Assembly (NCBI GenBank): GCA_013153895.1
Contig: JAADDN010000005.1
Location: 1 to 46,112, forward strand
Direction of reading: 5' to 3'
Source of the DNA: Thermoproteota archaeon
GTDB taxonomy: Archaea > Thermoproteota > Thermoprotei > Thermoproteales > Thermocladiaceae
Length of the DNA stretch: 46,112 bases
In this document: piece after piece, positions 8,007-15,598 of the stretch
How positions within the stretch are numbered: position 1 is the first letter of the stretch
Layout: each line of letters opens with the position of its first letter
Notes under the pieces: generated by a model
What the model saw: the letters and a program-made list of their open reading frames with translations, nothing else
Databases searched by the model: none
What the model was told of the DNA's origin: nothing
Made by a program: the position numbers and the translations under genes

Positions 8007-8792
8007 ATGAGTACATCATGTGTGAGACTTGGCTTGTTTGGATATGGTAAGATGGGGGAGGCGTTTGCAGATATTCTTAAGGAGAAGTGTGAGGTATATG
8101 TGTATGATATTGTTGAGGAGAGGCTTAAGGTTGCTGAGAGTAGGGGTCTAAAGGTCTCCCGTTCTGCGAGAGAGATCGCTGAGTTGTGTGATATATGGTT
8201 CATTTCTGTTCGTCCTCAAGATGTTGAGGATCTTGCAAGAGAGATTGGGAGTCTTGCATCTGGTAGGTTAGTGATATCTATTGTTGCTGGTCTTGAGACT
8301 TCTAGACTTGAGTCATATTTTCCAGGTAGTAGAGTTGTCAGGTTGATGCCTAACATAAATGTTCGTGTTAGACATGCAGTGATAGCTCTATGCCCTGGAA
8401 AGACTGCTTCACGAGATGATGTTGAGCTTGTTAAGAAGCTTCTTGAGGGTGGTGGTATAGTTATTGAGATTCCTGAGAAGCTAATGCCTGCCTACACAAT
8501 GATTGGTGGTGTTACTCCTGCTCTTGCTGCATATTTTGCAGATGCATTAGCTTGGAGTGGTGTTCTGCTAGGTCTAGATAGGTCAACTTCTCTGAAGATT
8601 GTTGCACATATCTTGATAGGTACTGGAAAACATCTACTAGAGAAGAAGCCTGATGAGATAATTGAGATGGTTGCGACTCCTGGTGGAGTAACTATAGAGA
8701 GCATAGAGTATCTTGAGAAGGAGGGTGTTAAAGGAAAGATCATGGAGTCTATTAAGCAGGGTCTAGAGAAGGAGAGGAGATTGAAAGGTTAG
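8007..8792 (+). CDS. proC: Pyrroline-5-carboxylate reductase
   Basis: Catalyses the last step of proline synthesis using NAD(P)H. The Rossmann loop LGLFGYGKMGEAF lies at the N terminus, and the C-terminal dimerisation domain has GGVTPALAAYFADAL and the family signature ATPGGVTIESIEYLE. The ATG at 8007 is preferred; an in-frame GTG at 8001 adds two residues. Codon use is richer in T- and G-ending codons than in most neighbours. The gene ends tail to tail with the CBS-domain gene, overlapping by 4 bp. proA and proB are not in the window. Confidence 0.92.
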   Translation: MSTSCVRLGLFGYGKMGEAFADILKEKCEVYVYDIVEERLKVAESRGLKVSRSAREIAELCDIWFISVRPQDVEDLAREIGSLASGRLVISIVAGLETSRLESYFPGSRVVRLMPNINVRVRHAVIALCPGKTASRDDVELVKKLLEGGGIVIEIPEKLMPAYTMIGGVTPALAAYFADALAWSGVLLGLDRSTSLKIVAHILIGTGKHLLEKKPDEIIEMVATPGGVTIESIEYLEKEGVKGKIMESIKQGLEKERRLKG

Positions 8793-9220
8793 CCGAACCA
8801 CCACTCCTCGAGCTGGTCTGGAGTAAGCTCCTCAATCTTCTTCAATGTTGCTTCCTCTCTCACAAGATCTCTTATAGATATCACACCTACAGGTCTTCCA
8901 GATGAATCAACAACTACGAGATGCCTTATCCTGTGTCTTCTCATGAGCTTAGCAGCTTCCTGAAGTGGGGCATCCTCCTTGATAGTTATGACCTCTCTAG
9001 TACATACATCACCAACCTTGGTACTGTTCACATCCTTTCCTTCAGCTATACAACGTACAATATCCTTCTCTGATAACACTCCATATAGCTTACCATTCTC
9101 CATCACTACTAGAAAGCTTACACCATTCTTAATCATTGTCTCGGCAGCCTCCTTCAATGTTGCTGATGGTGTTATAGTTATGAGTTTCTTTGATGCTACA
9201 TCACCTACCTTTACTACCAT
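8789..9220 (-). CDS. Protein with two CBS domains
   Basis: A 143-aa protein made almost wholly of a CBS pair: domain 1 at about residues 8-62 (ITITPSATLKEAAETMI, then GVLSEKDIV) and domain 2 at about 72-125 (ITIKEDAPLQEAAKLM, then GVISIRDLV). Such pairs bind adenosine nucleotides or related ligands and act as energy or metabolite sensors. With no fused effector domain, the partner is unknown. The minus-strand TATA-like GTTAATTAG (about 9243-9250) gives a leaderless start at 9220. Two copies of TAACTGTTAT flank that TATA box, and one more lies at proC. Confidence 0.9.
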   Translation of the reverse strand: MVVKVGDVASKKLITITPSATLKEAAETMIKNGVSFLVVMENGKLYGVLSEKDIVRCIAEGKDVNSTKVGDVCTREVITIKEDAPLQEAAKLMRRHRIRHLVVVDSSGRPVGVISIRDLVREEATLKKIEELTPDQLEEWWFG

Positions 9221-9224
9221 GTTA

Positions 9225-9234
9225 TAACTGTTAT
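9225..9234 (+). repeat. TAACTGTTAT repeat, copy 2
   Basis: Lies between the TATA-like element and the start codon of the CBS-domain gene. With its left neighbour base it forms the dyad ATAAC-T-GTTAT (9224-9234). It is identical to the copies at 7987 and 9266. Confidence 0.4.
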
Positions 9235-9265
9235 TACTACCTAATTAACGGTTTGTGCAATATTG

Positions 9266-9275
9266 TAACTGTTAT
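9266..9275 (+). repeat. TAACTGTTAT repeat, copy 3
   Basis: Lies about 20 bp upstream of the CBS-gene TATA-like element, exactly 41 bp from copy 2. Two copies on either side of a TATA box is a layout often seen for archaeal repressors. Confidence 0.4.
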
Positions 9276-9290
9276 ACACTACAGAAAGTT

Positions 9291-9617
9291 CTAATAACTC
9301 AGTGCCACAAGTATCCATAAGGCAGCAACAGCTATGCTAAATATTATGATGCCTCTTCTACCTATATTGAGCATCTTCCTAGCATTCTCAACATGCATAT
9401 ACCTTTCCCTAACTCTCCTCTCAAAAGCTAGGAAGGATACTAGAAACGTCACGTATATTAAGGTAGCACATGATGCCCATAATAGTCTAAGAACGTACCT
9501 GCTTAGGGAGAACTTAACCATTATTAGTAGGAATATCGCTGGTATGATACCTATAGCAAATAATGTAGGAGCAAACAACATTCTAAGCATATCTAACTTA
9601 AGATCTCTCTCAGACAT
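9291..9617 (-). CDS. Small integral membrane protein, 108 aa
   Basis: Three hydrophobic helices are visible at about residues 12-33, 43-65 and 88-107, separated by a strongly basic loop (ERRVRERYMHVENARKM). No known family is recognised. The start at 9617 fits a TATA-like element on the minus strand within 9643-9652. An overlapping plus-strand frame at 9334-9666 is less likely, because this strand gives the cleaner membrane topology and the better promoter. The gene is divergent from the pilin-like gene and shares its promoter region. Confidence 0.6.
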   Translation of the reverse strand: MSERDLKLDMLRMLFAPTLFAIGIIPAIFLLIMVKFSLSRYVLRLLWASCATLIYVTFLVSFLAFERRVRERYMHVENARKMLNIGRRGIIIFSIAVAALWILVALSY

Positions 9618-9642
9618 GTCAACTATGGTTACAAGACCTAGG

Positions 9643-9652
9643 TTTTATGTTT
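9643..9652. promoter_or_regulatory. Shared TATA region for divergent genes at 9617 and 9670
   Basis: TTTTATGTTT reads as a TATA-like element on the plus strand (about 23 nt before the ATG at 9670) and as AAACATAAAA on the minus strand (about 30 nt before the ATG at 9617). Both genes would be leaderless. Confidence 0.45.
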
Positions 9653-9669
9653 TCAGTCAGGACTAGGCT

Positions 9670-10134
9670 ATGGATTATAAGTCTCTTAAGTACGTGAGTT
9701 ACGGAATGGAGAGAAGGAGAGGAGTAGCACCTATATTAGCAAGTTTAATGCTTGTATCACTGTCAATAGTAGCATGTATCATACTTTCGTTCTGGATCCT
9801 CATGTTATCGTCAAGCTCGTCCATGGTTGTACAAGCAGTCTCACATGTTCCACGATCTCTCGTTATTGCAGCATACTTAAACAAGACTAGCAGCAGCATA
9901 GACATATTTTCCCTCGATGAAGGATCGTTAGGAAAGTTCATAATATGCGTAGACTCTGAGAATAGAGTAGTCTTTTACGAAGGTACTGATAAAGGATGGG
10001 TACCAAAATATGTTGGGGGTGGAGTATACCTCTACACTATACCCATAAACAAGGAGCTGGAGAATGGTGTATATTATTGTAAGCTTCTCCTGAGCGACGG
10101 AGAGCTTATAATATTCAAATTAGTAGTATATTGA
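9670..10134 (+). CDS. Type IV pilin-like protein
   Basis: A 154-aa protein with an archaeal class III signal: a short basic N terminus, then RRRGVAPILASLML and a hydrophobic helix (about residues 20-45). This suits processing by a prepilin peptidase and assembly through the helix. The rest is a small beta-rich extracellular domain (IIFKLVVY end). The role, whether adhesion pilus or another surface filament, cannot be told. The ATG at 9670 has the TATA spacing; an ATG at 9706 would leave a shorter leader of the kind normal in pilins. No pilus assembly ATPase or membrane core is nearby. Confidence 0.7.
   Translation: MDYKSLKYVSYGMERRRGVAPILASLMLVSLSIVACIILSFWILMLSSSSSMVVQAVSHVPRSLVIAAYLNKTSSSIDIFSLDEGSLGKFIICVDSENRVVFYEGTDKGWVPKYVGGGVYLYTIPINKELENGVYYCKLLLSDGELIIFKLVVY
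10107..10114 (+). promoter_or_regulatory. TATA box for C/D sRNA 3
   Basis: TTATAATA, inside the 3' end of the pilin-like gene, lies about 27 nt before the expected 5' end of the sRNA at 10137. Confidence 0.45.
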
Positions 10135-10136
10135 AA

Positions 10137-10186
10137 GTGATGAACGCGTTGGTAACTGAGCACTGATGAGCGATGGGCGAGCCTGA
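10137..10186 (+). ncRNA. Box C/D guide sRNA 3
   Basis: The cleanest of the four. Box C GTGATGA (10137-10143), a 12-nt guide ACGCGTTGGTAA, a consensus D' CTGA (10156-10159), a short spacer, C' TGATGA (10164-10169), a 13-nt guide GCGATGGGCGAGC (10170-10182) and box D CTGA (10183-10186). By the D+5 rule the box D guide points to a G in the target GCTCGCCCATCGC, and the D' guide to a C in TTACCAACGCGT. The target molecules were not identified. The RNA overlaps an ATG at 10173 that would otherwise be read as the guaA start. Confidence 0.85.
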
Positions 10187-10197
10187 GCACAACATGC

Positions 10198-10206
10198 TTA
10201 TTAATA
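10198..10206 (+). promoter_or_regulatory. guaA TATA box
   Basis: CTTATTAAT is centred about 28 nt before the ATG at 10230. It supports that start and separates guaA from the sRNA upstream. Confidence 0.5.
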
Positions 10207-10229
10207 CCTTCTTCAACAGTCAAAGCGAG

Positions 10230-11396
10230 ATGTCGACACTACAGGAAGAGGCTGGATTTGATGTTGATAAGTTTATCGAGGAGAGCGTAAGGAGAATAAG
10301 AGAGTTGAACATAGATAGAGCACTAGCAGCGGTTAGCGGTGGTGTTGATTCTACTACGGCAGCAGTGTTAGTATATAGGGCGATAGGTGACAAGCTTGTT
10401 CCTGTGTTCATGGATACTGGCTTCATGAGGTTAAATGAGCCAGAACATGTATGTTCATTATTGCGTAAAGTTCTTCCTCATATAGAGCTTATAGACGTTA
10501 AGGAGGAGTTTTATAGAGAGTTGATCAATATTGATGATGCTGAGACAAAGAGAAAGATCTTTAGAAGAGTATTCTACACCATACTCTCGAGGATAGCTAA
10601 GGAGAGAGGATGCTCCTGGCTTGTCCAGGGAACAATAGCTCCAGACTGGATTGAGACTCGTGGAGGAATAAAGACTCAGCATAACGTGCTTGAGCAGATA
10701 GGTCTAGATCCTAAGAGAGAGTTTGGTTTCAAAGTTGTTGAACCATTAAAAGAACTGTACAAAGATCAGGTGAGAATGGTCGCTAGAAGATTAGGAGTAC
10801 CTGAAGAGATAGTTAAGAGACAACCATTTCCAGGACCAGGACTACTAGTAAGATGTGTTGGAAGATTCTACCCAGAGAAGCTGAGTATTCTCAAGATAGC
10901 GAACAACATTGTTGAAAAGATGCTTGAAGATGTAGGTGCTAGCCAGTGGTTCGCAGCTATATGGGAAGATGAGCTAACAATAGATGAGGAACTTACAAGA
11001 TTTGTGAGAGAGAAGACAGGAAGAGACGTTGAAGTATACTTATTCTCTAAGGCTCGTGGAACAGGAGTTAAAGGAGACTCAAGAGTCTATGGTCCAATAG
11101 CCTTAATCAGAGGAAAACTACCTGAAGACCTGCTCTATAGAGTATATCTATACGTGACGACTAGGAGACCCGATATCGCACATGTAATATATGAGCTAGA
11201 TAGAAGAAGCAGTGGAAGGTTCTTCATTGCTATTAGAGCAGTAATCACGAGCAACTTCATGACAGCACGAGTAGCAAAGATCCCCTTAGATAAGTTATAT
11301 AAGATATGTGAAAAAATATTTGAAAATTGTAATGAAGTTTCAGCAGTAGGATATGATGTGAGTCCTAAGCCTCCAGCAACTATAGAGTTCGAGTAA
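10230..11396 (+). CDS. guaAB: GMP synthase, ATP-pyrophosphatase subunit (subunit B)
   Basis: Adenylates XMP and accepts ammonia from a separate glutaminase subunit to make GMP. The PP-loop SGGVDSTTAAVL is near residue 39. Further signatures are VQGTIAPDWIETRGG, the IKTQHNV segment, QPFPGPGL and the C-terminal PPATIEFE tail. The glutaminase domain is absent, as in other archaea with a split enzyme, and its gene is not in this window. The start at 10230 (388 aa) is preferred over the ATG at 10173. The family begins just before FDVDKFIEE, a TATA box fits 10230, and the ATG at 10173 lies inside C/D sRNA 3. The dimerisation region is longer than in short euryarchaeal forms. Confidence 0.93.
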   Translation: MSTLQEEAGFDVDKFIEESVRRIRELNIDRALAAVSGGVDSTTAAVLVYRAIGDKLVPVFMDTGFMRLNEPEHVCSLLRKVLPHIELIDVKEEFYRELINIDDAETKRKIFRRVFYTILSRIAKERGCSWLVQGTIAPDWIETRGGIKTQHNVLEQIGLDPKREFGFKVVEPLKELYKDQVRMVARRLGVPEEIVKRQPFPGPGLLVRCVGRFYPEKLSILKIANNIVEKMLEDVGASQWFAAIWEDELTIDEELTRFVREKTGRDVEVYLFSKARGTGVKGDSRVYGPIALIRGKLPEDLLYRVYLYVTTRRPDIAHVIYELDRRSSGRFFIAIRAVITSNFMTARVAKIPLDKLYKICEKIFENCNEVSAVGYDVSPKPPATIEFE

Positions 11397-11406
11397 CCTT
11401 ACCTAG

Positions 11407-11416
11407 CTTTTATATC
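11407..11416 (+). promoter_or_regulatory. priL TATA box
   Basis: CTTTTATATC lies about 25 nt upstream of the GTG start at 11436, consistent with a leaderless GTG-initiated message. Confidence 0.5.
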
Positions 11417-11435
11417 TTTTAAGACTATACTTAAC

Positions 11436-12560
11436 GTGGTACTTCCTAGATGTCTCGTAGATGATTATGATAGGTTTGTACTTAAGTACCCATTTACGAG
11501 AGAAGCTAAACAGAGAGTCTCAGATATAGTTCTAGAAGATGTTCTTCGAGATAGAGACTTCTTAACAAGCTGTCTAAATTTTATAGAAGAGATCTTACGT
11601 AAAGGAAAGATAGAGATAGATTATTCACAGGATGTTGAGAAGATTCTCTTAACAATCTACACATCAATATTAATAATTTCCTGTCTAGATAAGAGAATAT
11701 GGAACAGATTTGCAGATATATTAAGCAAATATTTTAGCTCTAACCTAGAGTCAGAGGTTGATAGAGAATGTATTGTATATATTGCAGAGGAGTTCGGTAT
11801 TAATGTTAAGAATGTTAGAAAGGTTGTTCATTCAGATAAGCTTCAAATATTTTTTGATATAGCAGTACCTCTTCACATATATTTAAGATACTGCCCTAAA
11901 AATGATCCAAATTGGAAATTAGTTAACAGATATGTTGCTAGAGGTCACGTACTACTCACATATAGAGAACTTGCGAGACTTGTGGAGGAAGCTGTTGAAA
12001 GACAGATATTGAACATGATAGAGAATGCTTCAAAAAACGAAATAGTTAAAGATATCATAAGGGAACAGATAGGTGAGGAGTTAAAGAAGTTGGAGGTTAA
12101 GCTGTTACCTAAAGCATTAGCTAGAATAAGTAAGATAACGAGGAAGGTATCTGAAGATCAGCTATTTCCACCATGTATAAATCTCATACTTGAAGATGTC
12201 AGGTCAGGTGGAAATCCAAGCCATATGGCAAGATTCACATTAGCGAGCTTCCTATTGAACTATTATGTTAAGATACTTAAGATACCTGTAGAAGAGGCTG
12301 TTGAGAAGGTTGTTGATATTTTTCGCACTGTTGCTGATTTTGATGAGAGGAAGACTCGTTATCAGGTTCAGCATATTGCTGGTCTCGTGGGTGGTCGTAA
12401 GTTCTATCTACCACCAAACTGTGATGAACTAAGAAGCCTAGGACTATGCCCAACAGAAGGAAAATGCGGAGTAAAAAACCCACTAGCATATGTTATAAAG
12501 AAATTGAAGAGTATGGGTAGAAGCGTTAAGAGGGAGGAGAAGGCCTTGAATGAGGCTTAA
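11436..12560 (+). CDS. priL: DNA primase large subunit
   Basis: The regulatory subunit of archaeal primase, which partners PriS in making RNA primers. The C-terminal domain carries the four Fe-S cysteines at about residues 247, 329, 338 and 344 (LFPPCINL, NCDELRSLGLCPTEGKCG), with NPSHMARFTLASFLL between the first two. The first half is helical and poorly conserved, as in the family. The 374-aa length is normal. It begins with GTG at a TATA-set position. Bases about 12290-12405 are markedly rich in G and T compared with both sides. priS is not in the window. The stop directly abuts the stop of nep1 on the other strand. Confidence 0.9.
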   Translation: MVLPRCLVDDYDRFVLKYPFTREAKQRVSDIVLEDVLRDRDFLTSCLNFIEEILRKGKIEIDYSQDVEKILLTIYTSILIISCLDKRIWNRFADILSKYFSSNLESEVDRECIVYIAEEFGINVKNVRKVVHSDKLQIFFDIAVPLHIYLRYCPKNDPNWKLVNRYVARGHVLLTYRELARLVEEAVERQILNMIENASKNEIVKDIIREQIGEELKKLEVKLLPKALARISKITRKVSEDQLFPPCINLILEDVRSGGNPSHMARFTLASFLLNYYVKILKIPVEEAVEKVVDIFRTVADFDERKTRYQVQHIAGLVGGRKFYLPPNCDELRSLGLCPTEGKCGVKNPLAYVIKKLKSMGRSVKREEKALNEA

Positions 12561-13250
12561 CTATCTTTCTATTCCTAGCGAATTCTCAATATATGTGAGA
12601 ACCTTAGATACTATCACTAGAGTAGTGTACGTGAATCTACCGAGCCTCACTACCTTATCAACTATCTTATAAGTATCTTCACTGAACTGACCATGTGGGA
12701 AGCCTCCAACTATTATGCAAGGATTCTCATACCTTATTAACTCATCTACGAAGTCTCTAAACGTTGATTCAACTCCCTTAACATCGTCTAATAGTACTGT
12801 TATGTCAGGTTTAATATTATTTAAGAGATCCTTAAGAGAACCTTTCCTGAGCCATATTAGAGGATCACCGTAGGGTGGAACTCTTCCTATCTCAAATAAC
12901 TGTTCAAAAAGTCCTATAAAATTGTAATAGTTATGTGGAATTCTTGTACGAGGATCAATAAATATTACATAATCATTCAAAGTATGTACATAAGTTCTCA
13001 ACATTCCAACCTCATTTAGAGGAGTATACTGAGTAACTTGAAGAGTCAAATAAACTATGTCTGGCCTACCTCTCTTATGAGCATTTTCTAGAAATTTCAT
13101 AGCTTCATGATGTCTTGAACGATCTAGCAGTATCTTACGAGGATCTTTTCCTCTCTTCTTAGCATCTCTCCTAATGACAGGATGATTAGCTATCTCTTCT
13201 GGAACAGTCTCTAGAGAACTTTCAGCAATTATAAGATGAAGAACTTTCAT
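12561..13250 (-). CDS. nep1: 16S rRNA pseudouridine N1-methyltransferase Nep1/Emg1
   Basis: A SPOUT-class enzyme that methylates a pseudouridine in helix 35 of small-subunit rRNA and aids ribosome assembly. Visible signatures are the HHEAMKFLENAHKRGRPDI segment, TPLNEVGMLRTYVHT, DPRTRIPHNYYNFIGL, and the SAM-site stretch PCIIVGGFPHGQF. The length of 229 aa is typical. The gene lies tail to tail with priL and is divergent from dphB (28 bp apart), so three genes for translation-apparatus modification (nep1, dphB, trm10) fall within 4 kb. Confidence 0.93.
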   Translation of the reverse strand: MKVLHLIIAESSLETVPEEIANHPVIRRDAKKRGKDPRKILLDRSRHHEAMKFLENAHKRGRPDIVYLTLQVTQYTPLNEVGMLRTYVHTLNDYVIFIDPRTRIPHNYYNFIGLFEQLFEIGRVPPYGDPLIWLRKGSLKDLLNNIKPDITVLLDDVKGVESTFRDFVDELIRYENPCIIVGGFPHGQFSEDTYKIVDKVVRLGRFTYTTLVIVSKVLTYIENSLGIER

Positions 13251-13278
13251 AAGATCAGGATAGACGAGAGGTACTAAT

Positions 13279-14100
13279 ATGCCTAAGCTCTACATAATTG
13301 GCCTAGGAGTATATCCTGACTATCTCTCACTAAGAGGTATTGAGGTATTGAGGAAAGTGTCAAAAATATTTGTAGAACTTTACACATCACCAATACCATA
13401 CGACACTCTTAAAAATATTTTAGAAAAATATGTGAAAGATATTCATGAGAAACTTGAAATACTCACAAGAAAAGATATAGAAGACGAAGATTGTAGGAAA
13501 ATAATTAGAGAGTTAGAGAAAGGAGAAGATGTTGCATTACTTGTTCCTGGCGATCCAATGTTTGCTACAACTCACAGTATTGTGAGGATCATAGTTAAGA
13601 AGAGAGGATTTGAGAGTGAAGTTATTCATGGAGTTTCTATATTAAATGCTGTGATAAGTCTACTTGGCTTAAGTCCATATAGGTTTGGACCAGTAGCTAC
13701 AATAGTGTACCCAAGACTAAATGTTCTTCCAGAGAGAGCTTACGATGTTACTTTAGAAAATCTTAAGAGAAGTCTTCACACGCTCTTACTATTAGACATA
13801 AGAGATGATGGAGGATTCATGACTGCGAGCGAAGCTATAGAAATTCTAAGAGTACTTGAAGGTAAGAGGAGAGAAGGAGTATTTATTGATGATAGAGTCA
13901 TAATAGTGCTCGAGAGAGTAGGATTTCCAGATCAGAAAGTACATATATTAACTCTAGGAGAAGCTAGAGAAATCTCTTATGGAGAACCACCGCACAGTAT
14001 AGTAGTTCCAGGAAGACTCAACCCTGTTGAACAAGATCTTCTTCATGTTGAGTTTGGAGCTGATTATGAGATTCTTCAGAAAGCTGGATTGCTTCTCTAG
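13279..14100 (+). CDS. dphB: Diphthine synthase
   Basis: Methylates the modified histidine of elongation factor 2 on the way to diphthamide, using S-adenosylmethionine. The tetrapyrrole-methylase fold is clear: KLYIIGLGVYPDYLSLRGIE at the N terminus, VALLVPGDPMFATTHS near residue 90, and HGVSILNAVISLLGLSPYRFG. The end PPHSIVVPGRLNPVE is also typical. The 273-aa length is usual. It overlaps the convergent IorA-like gene by 83 bp, the largest such overlap in the window. Confidence 0.95.
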   Translation: MPKLYIIGLGVYPDYLSLRGIEVLRKVSKIFVELYTSPIPYDTLKNILEKYVKDIHEKLEILTRKDIEDEDCRKIIRELEKGEDVALLVPGDPMFATTHSIVRIIVKKRGFESEVIHGVSILNAVISLLGLSPYRFGPVATIVYPRLNVLPERAYDVTLENLKRSLHTLLLLDIRDDGGFMTASEAIEILRVLEGKRREGVFIDDRVIIVLERVGFPDQKVHILTLGEAREISYGEPPHSIVVPGRLNPVEQDLLHVEFGADYEILQKAGLLL

Positions 14101-15571
14101 TACATGCAATCACACATGCTTGACACCTAGTACAAGATTGAAAATCTATAGATACACCATCTCCCGATATAGATATAGATTTACAATATATTTTAACACA
14201 GTTTCCACATCTATCACATAACTCTCTAACTATTCTTAAGTTCTTTGAAGAATCTCTAAATATTATTATAACCTTTACATCAGTTTCTAATAACTTCCTA
14301 ACACTATCAACTATATGATTATTAATGTCTAGTATCATGAACTTAATGTTAAACATCTTTAACATGTTTACAATATTTAACATATCTTCAAGATTGTCTA
14401 CCAATATTATGAACTTAGTACTCTTAAGCTCAGGAATATTATTTAAATTTGTTATCAACATTTTATAATCTGTTATACATATTATTAAGAAGTTTTTAGG
14501 TAATTTATCTTCAAACAGTTTTAAAGACTTTACACAGTTCTCAAGAACTATATCAACAGTATCAAATATGTTGACAGGTACTCTCGTGACAAGTCTCATA
14601 TCGTACTTTCCTTTAGACGGTATAACAGGTACAAGGTAGCTTGAACATACTATGATATTCTTATCTCTATATATGTTTAGTAATGTATACAAAAGTGTTA
14701 GGAGAGGTCTCAAATATTTTGAACATTTTTCCCATATGTAGTTCATGTACTTTTCTAAGCATTTGTAAGCTATGTCGATACGTTCTCTTTTCACTGAGAG
14801 TTCTGTTACTTTTTTCGATGTTGAGATCACTATGTCAGATTCTTTGTTAACAATCTTTTTAAGTGAGGTAAGCGTGTATATCTTGGGTGATAGAATAGTG
14901 TAGTCGGGTACAATATCTCTAACTAGATCATGAAGCTGATAATCAATAACAATCCTCATAGGTGAACTACCATTAACAATTACCTCCATAACTTTCTCAC
15001 GAATGTTAGATGAGTCCTCTCTAAGTATCAAGTGTCCTGTAATCCATGCATACTTTATCTTCCAATCTCTATAGAAGAGTCCTGACGACCTGTAATACTG
15101 TGCTGTATCATTATCTTCAATTTCTTTGAGCGAGTATAATGGTACTCTAACTAGTACGGGTTCCTCCAATGTCTCGCTTATGTCTATGCTTTTCTTAATG
15201 TCTCTCACTATTTCTATACCTCCTGACTCAATAATGAGTTGATCTTCAGGAACCTGATCTCTACAGTCCTCGTAATCTAGCACTAGTATAGATAAACCTC
15301 CTCTTATCACTAATCTTCTAAGATAGTTAATTAATCTACATAATGTGAATGTGTCAGTTATGAGCAATGTCCTCTGAAAAAGTGAGGTTGAAGATCTTAC
15401 CATGCTTATAATTAGGTCACTATCTTCATATTCCTCTAGTGTATACGTGAGCAATACGTCTACATGTTTAGAGAGTACTCTCTTAACTAGGTCTAGTGTA
15501 GACGAGAGATCTACCTTGTCTAAATAAGATTCTATTCTTCTTGAAAGCTCTTGAGCTAGGTTTATGACCAC
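14018..15571 (-). CDS. Degenerate indolepyruvate:ferredoxin oxidoreductase alpha-like protein
   Basis: A 517-aa protein whose C terminus has two intact 4Fe-4S motifs: CX2CX2CX4C (CDRCGNCVKIYC) and CX2CX2CX3C (CTRCQACVIAC). These are in the same place and spacing as in IorA. The segment RGGLSILVLDYEDC resembles the GGLVIVxADDPG region of IorA, and EEPVLVRVPLYS resembles the next conserved strand. The hallmarks of the thiamine-diphosphate domain (a GCPHR-type loop and the GD...N metal site) are not visible; the corresponding region reads FLIICITDYKML. It probably cannot do standard 2-oxoacid chemistry. IorB is not in the window. Start is GTG at 15571. It lies head to head with trm10 and overlaps dphB by 83 bp. 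Assignment is by motif order only. Confidence 0.6.
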   Translation of the reverse strand: MVINLAQELSRRIESYLDKVDLSSTLDLVKRVLSKHVDVLLTYTLEEYEDSDLIISMVRSSTSLFQRTLLITDTFTLCRLINYLRRLVIRGGLSILVLDYEDCRDQVPEDQLIIESGGIEIVRDIKKSIDISETLEEPVLVRVPLYSLKEIEDNDTAQYYRSSGLFYRDWKIKYAWITGHLILREDSSNIREKVMEVIVNGSSPMRIVIDYQLHDLVRDIVPDYTILSPKIYTLTSLKKIVNKESDIVISTSKKVTELSVKRERIDIAYKCLEKYMNYIWEKCSKYLRPLLTLLYTLLNIYRDKNIIVCSSYLVPVIPSKGKYDMRLVTRVPVNIFDTVDIVLENCVKSLKLFEDKLPKNFLIICITDYKMLITNLNNIPELKSTKFIILVDNLEDMLNIVNMLKMFNIKFMILDINNHIVDSVRKLLETDVKVIIIFRDSSKNLRIVRELCDRCGNCVKIYCKSISISGDGVSIDFQSCTRCQACVIACTREAIQLSEESHNQLQTQHEEDLVQQG

Positions 15572-15598
15572 TCTCGTTAATTACTTCTAAGATTTTTA

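Noticed and set aside
9334-9666. 110-codon plus-strand frame opposite the small membrane protein
   Set aside because: The minus-strand frame has cleaner membrane topology and a correctly spaced TATA element. The plus frame begins within hydrophobic shadow sequence and ends just before the pilin-like gene.
10173-10229. Longer guaA start at 10173
   Set aside because: That ATG lies inside C/D sRNA 3, the added residues lack family similarity, and a TATA box fits the ATG at 10230.
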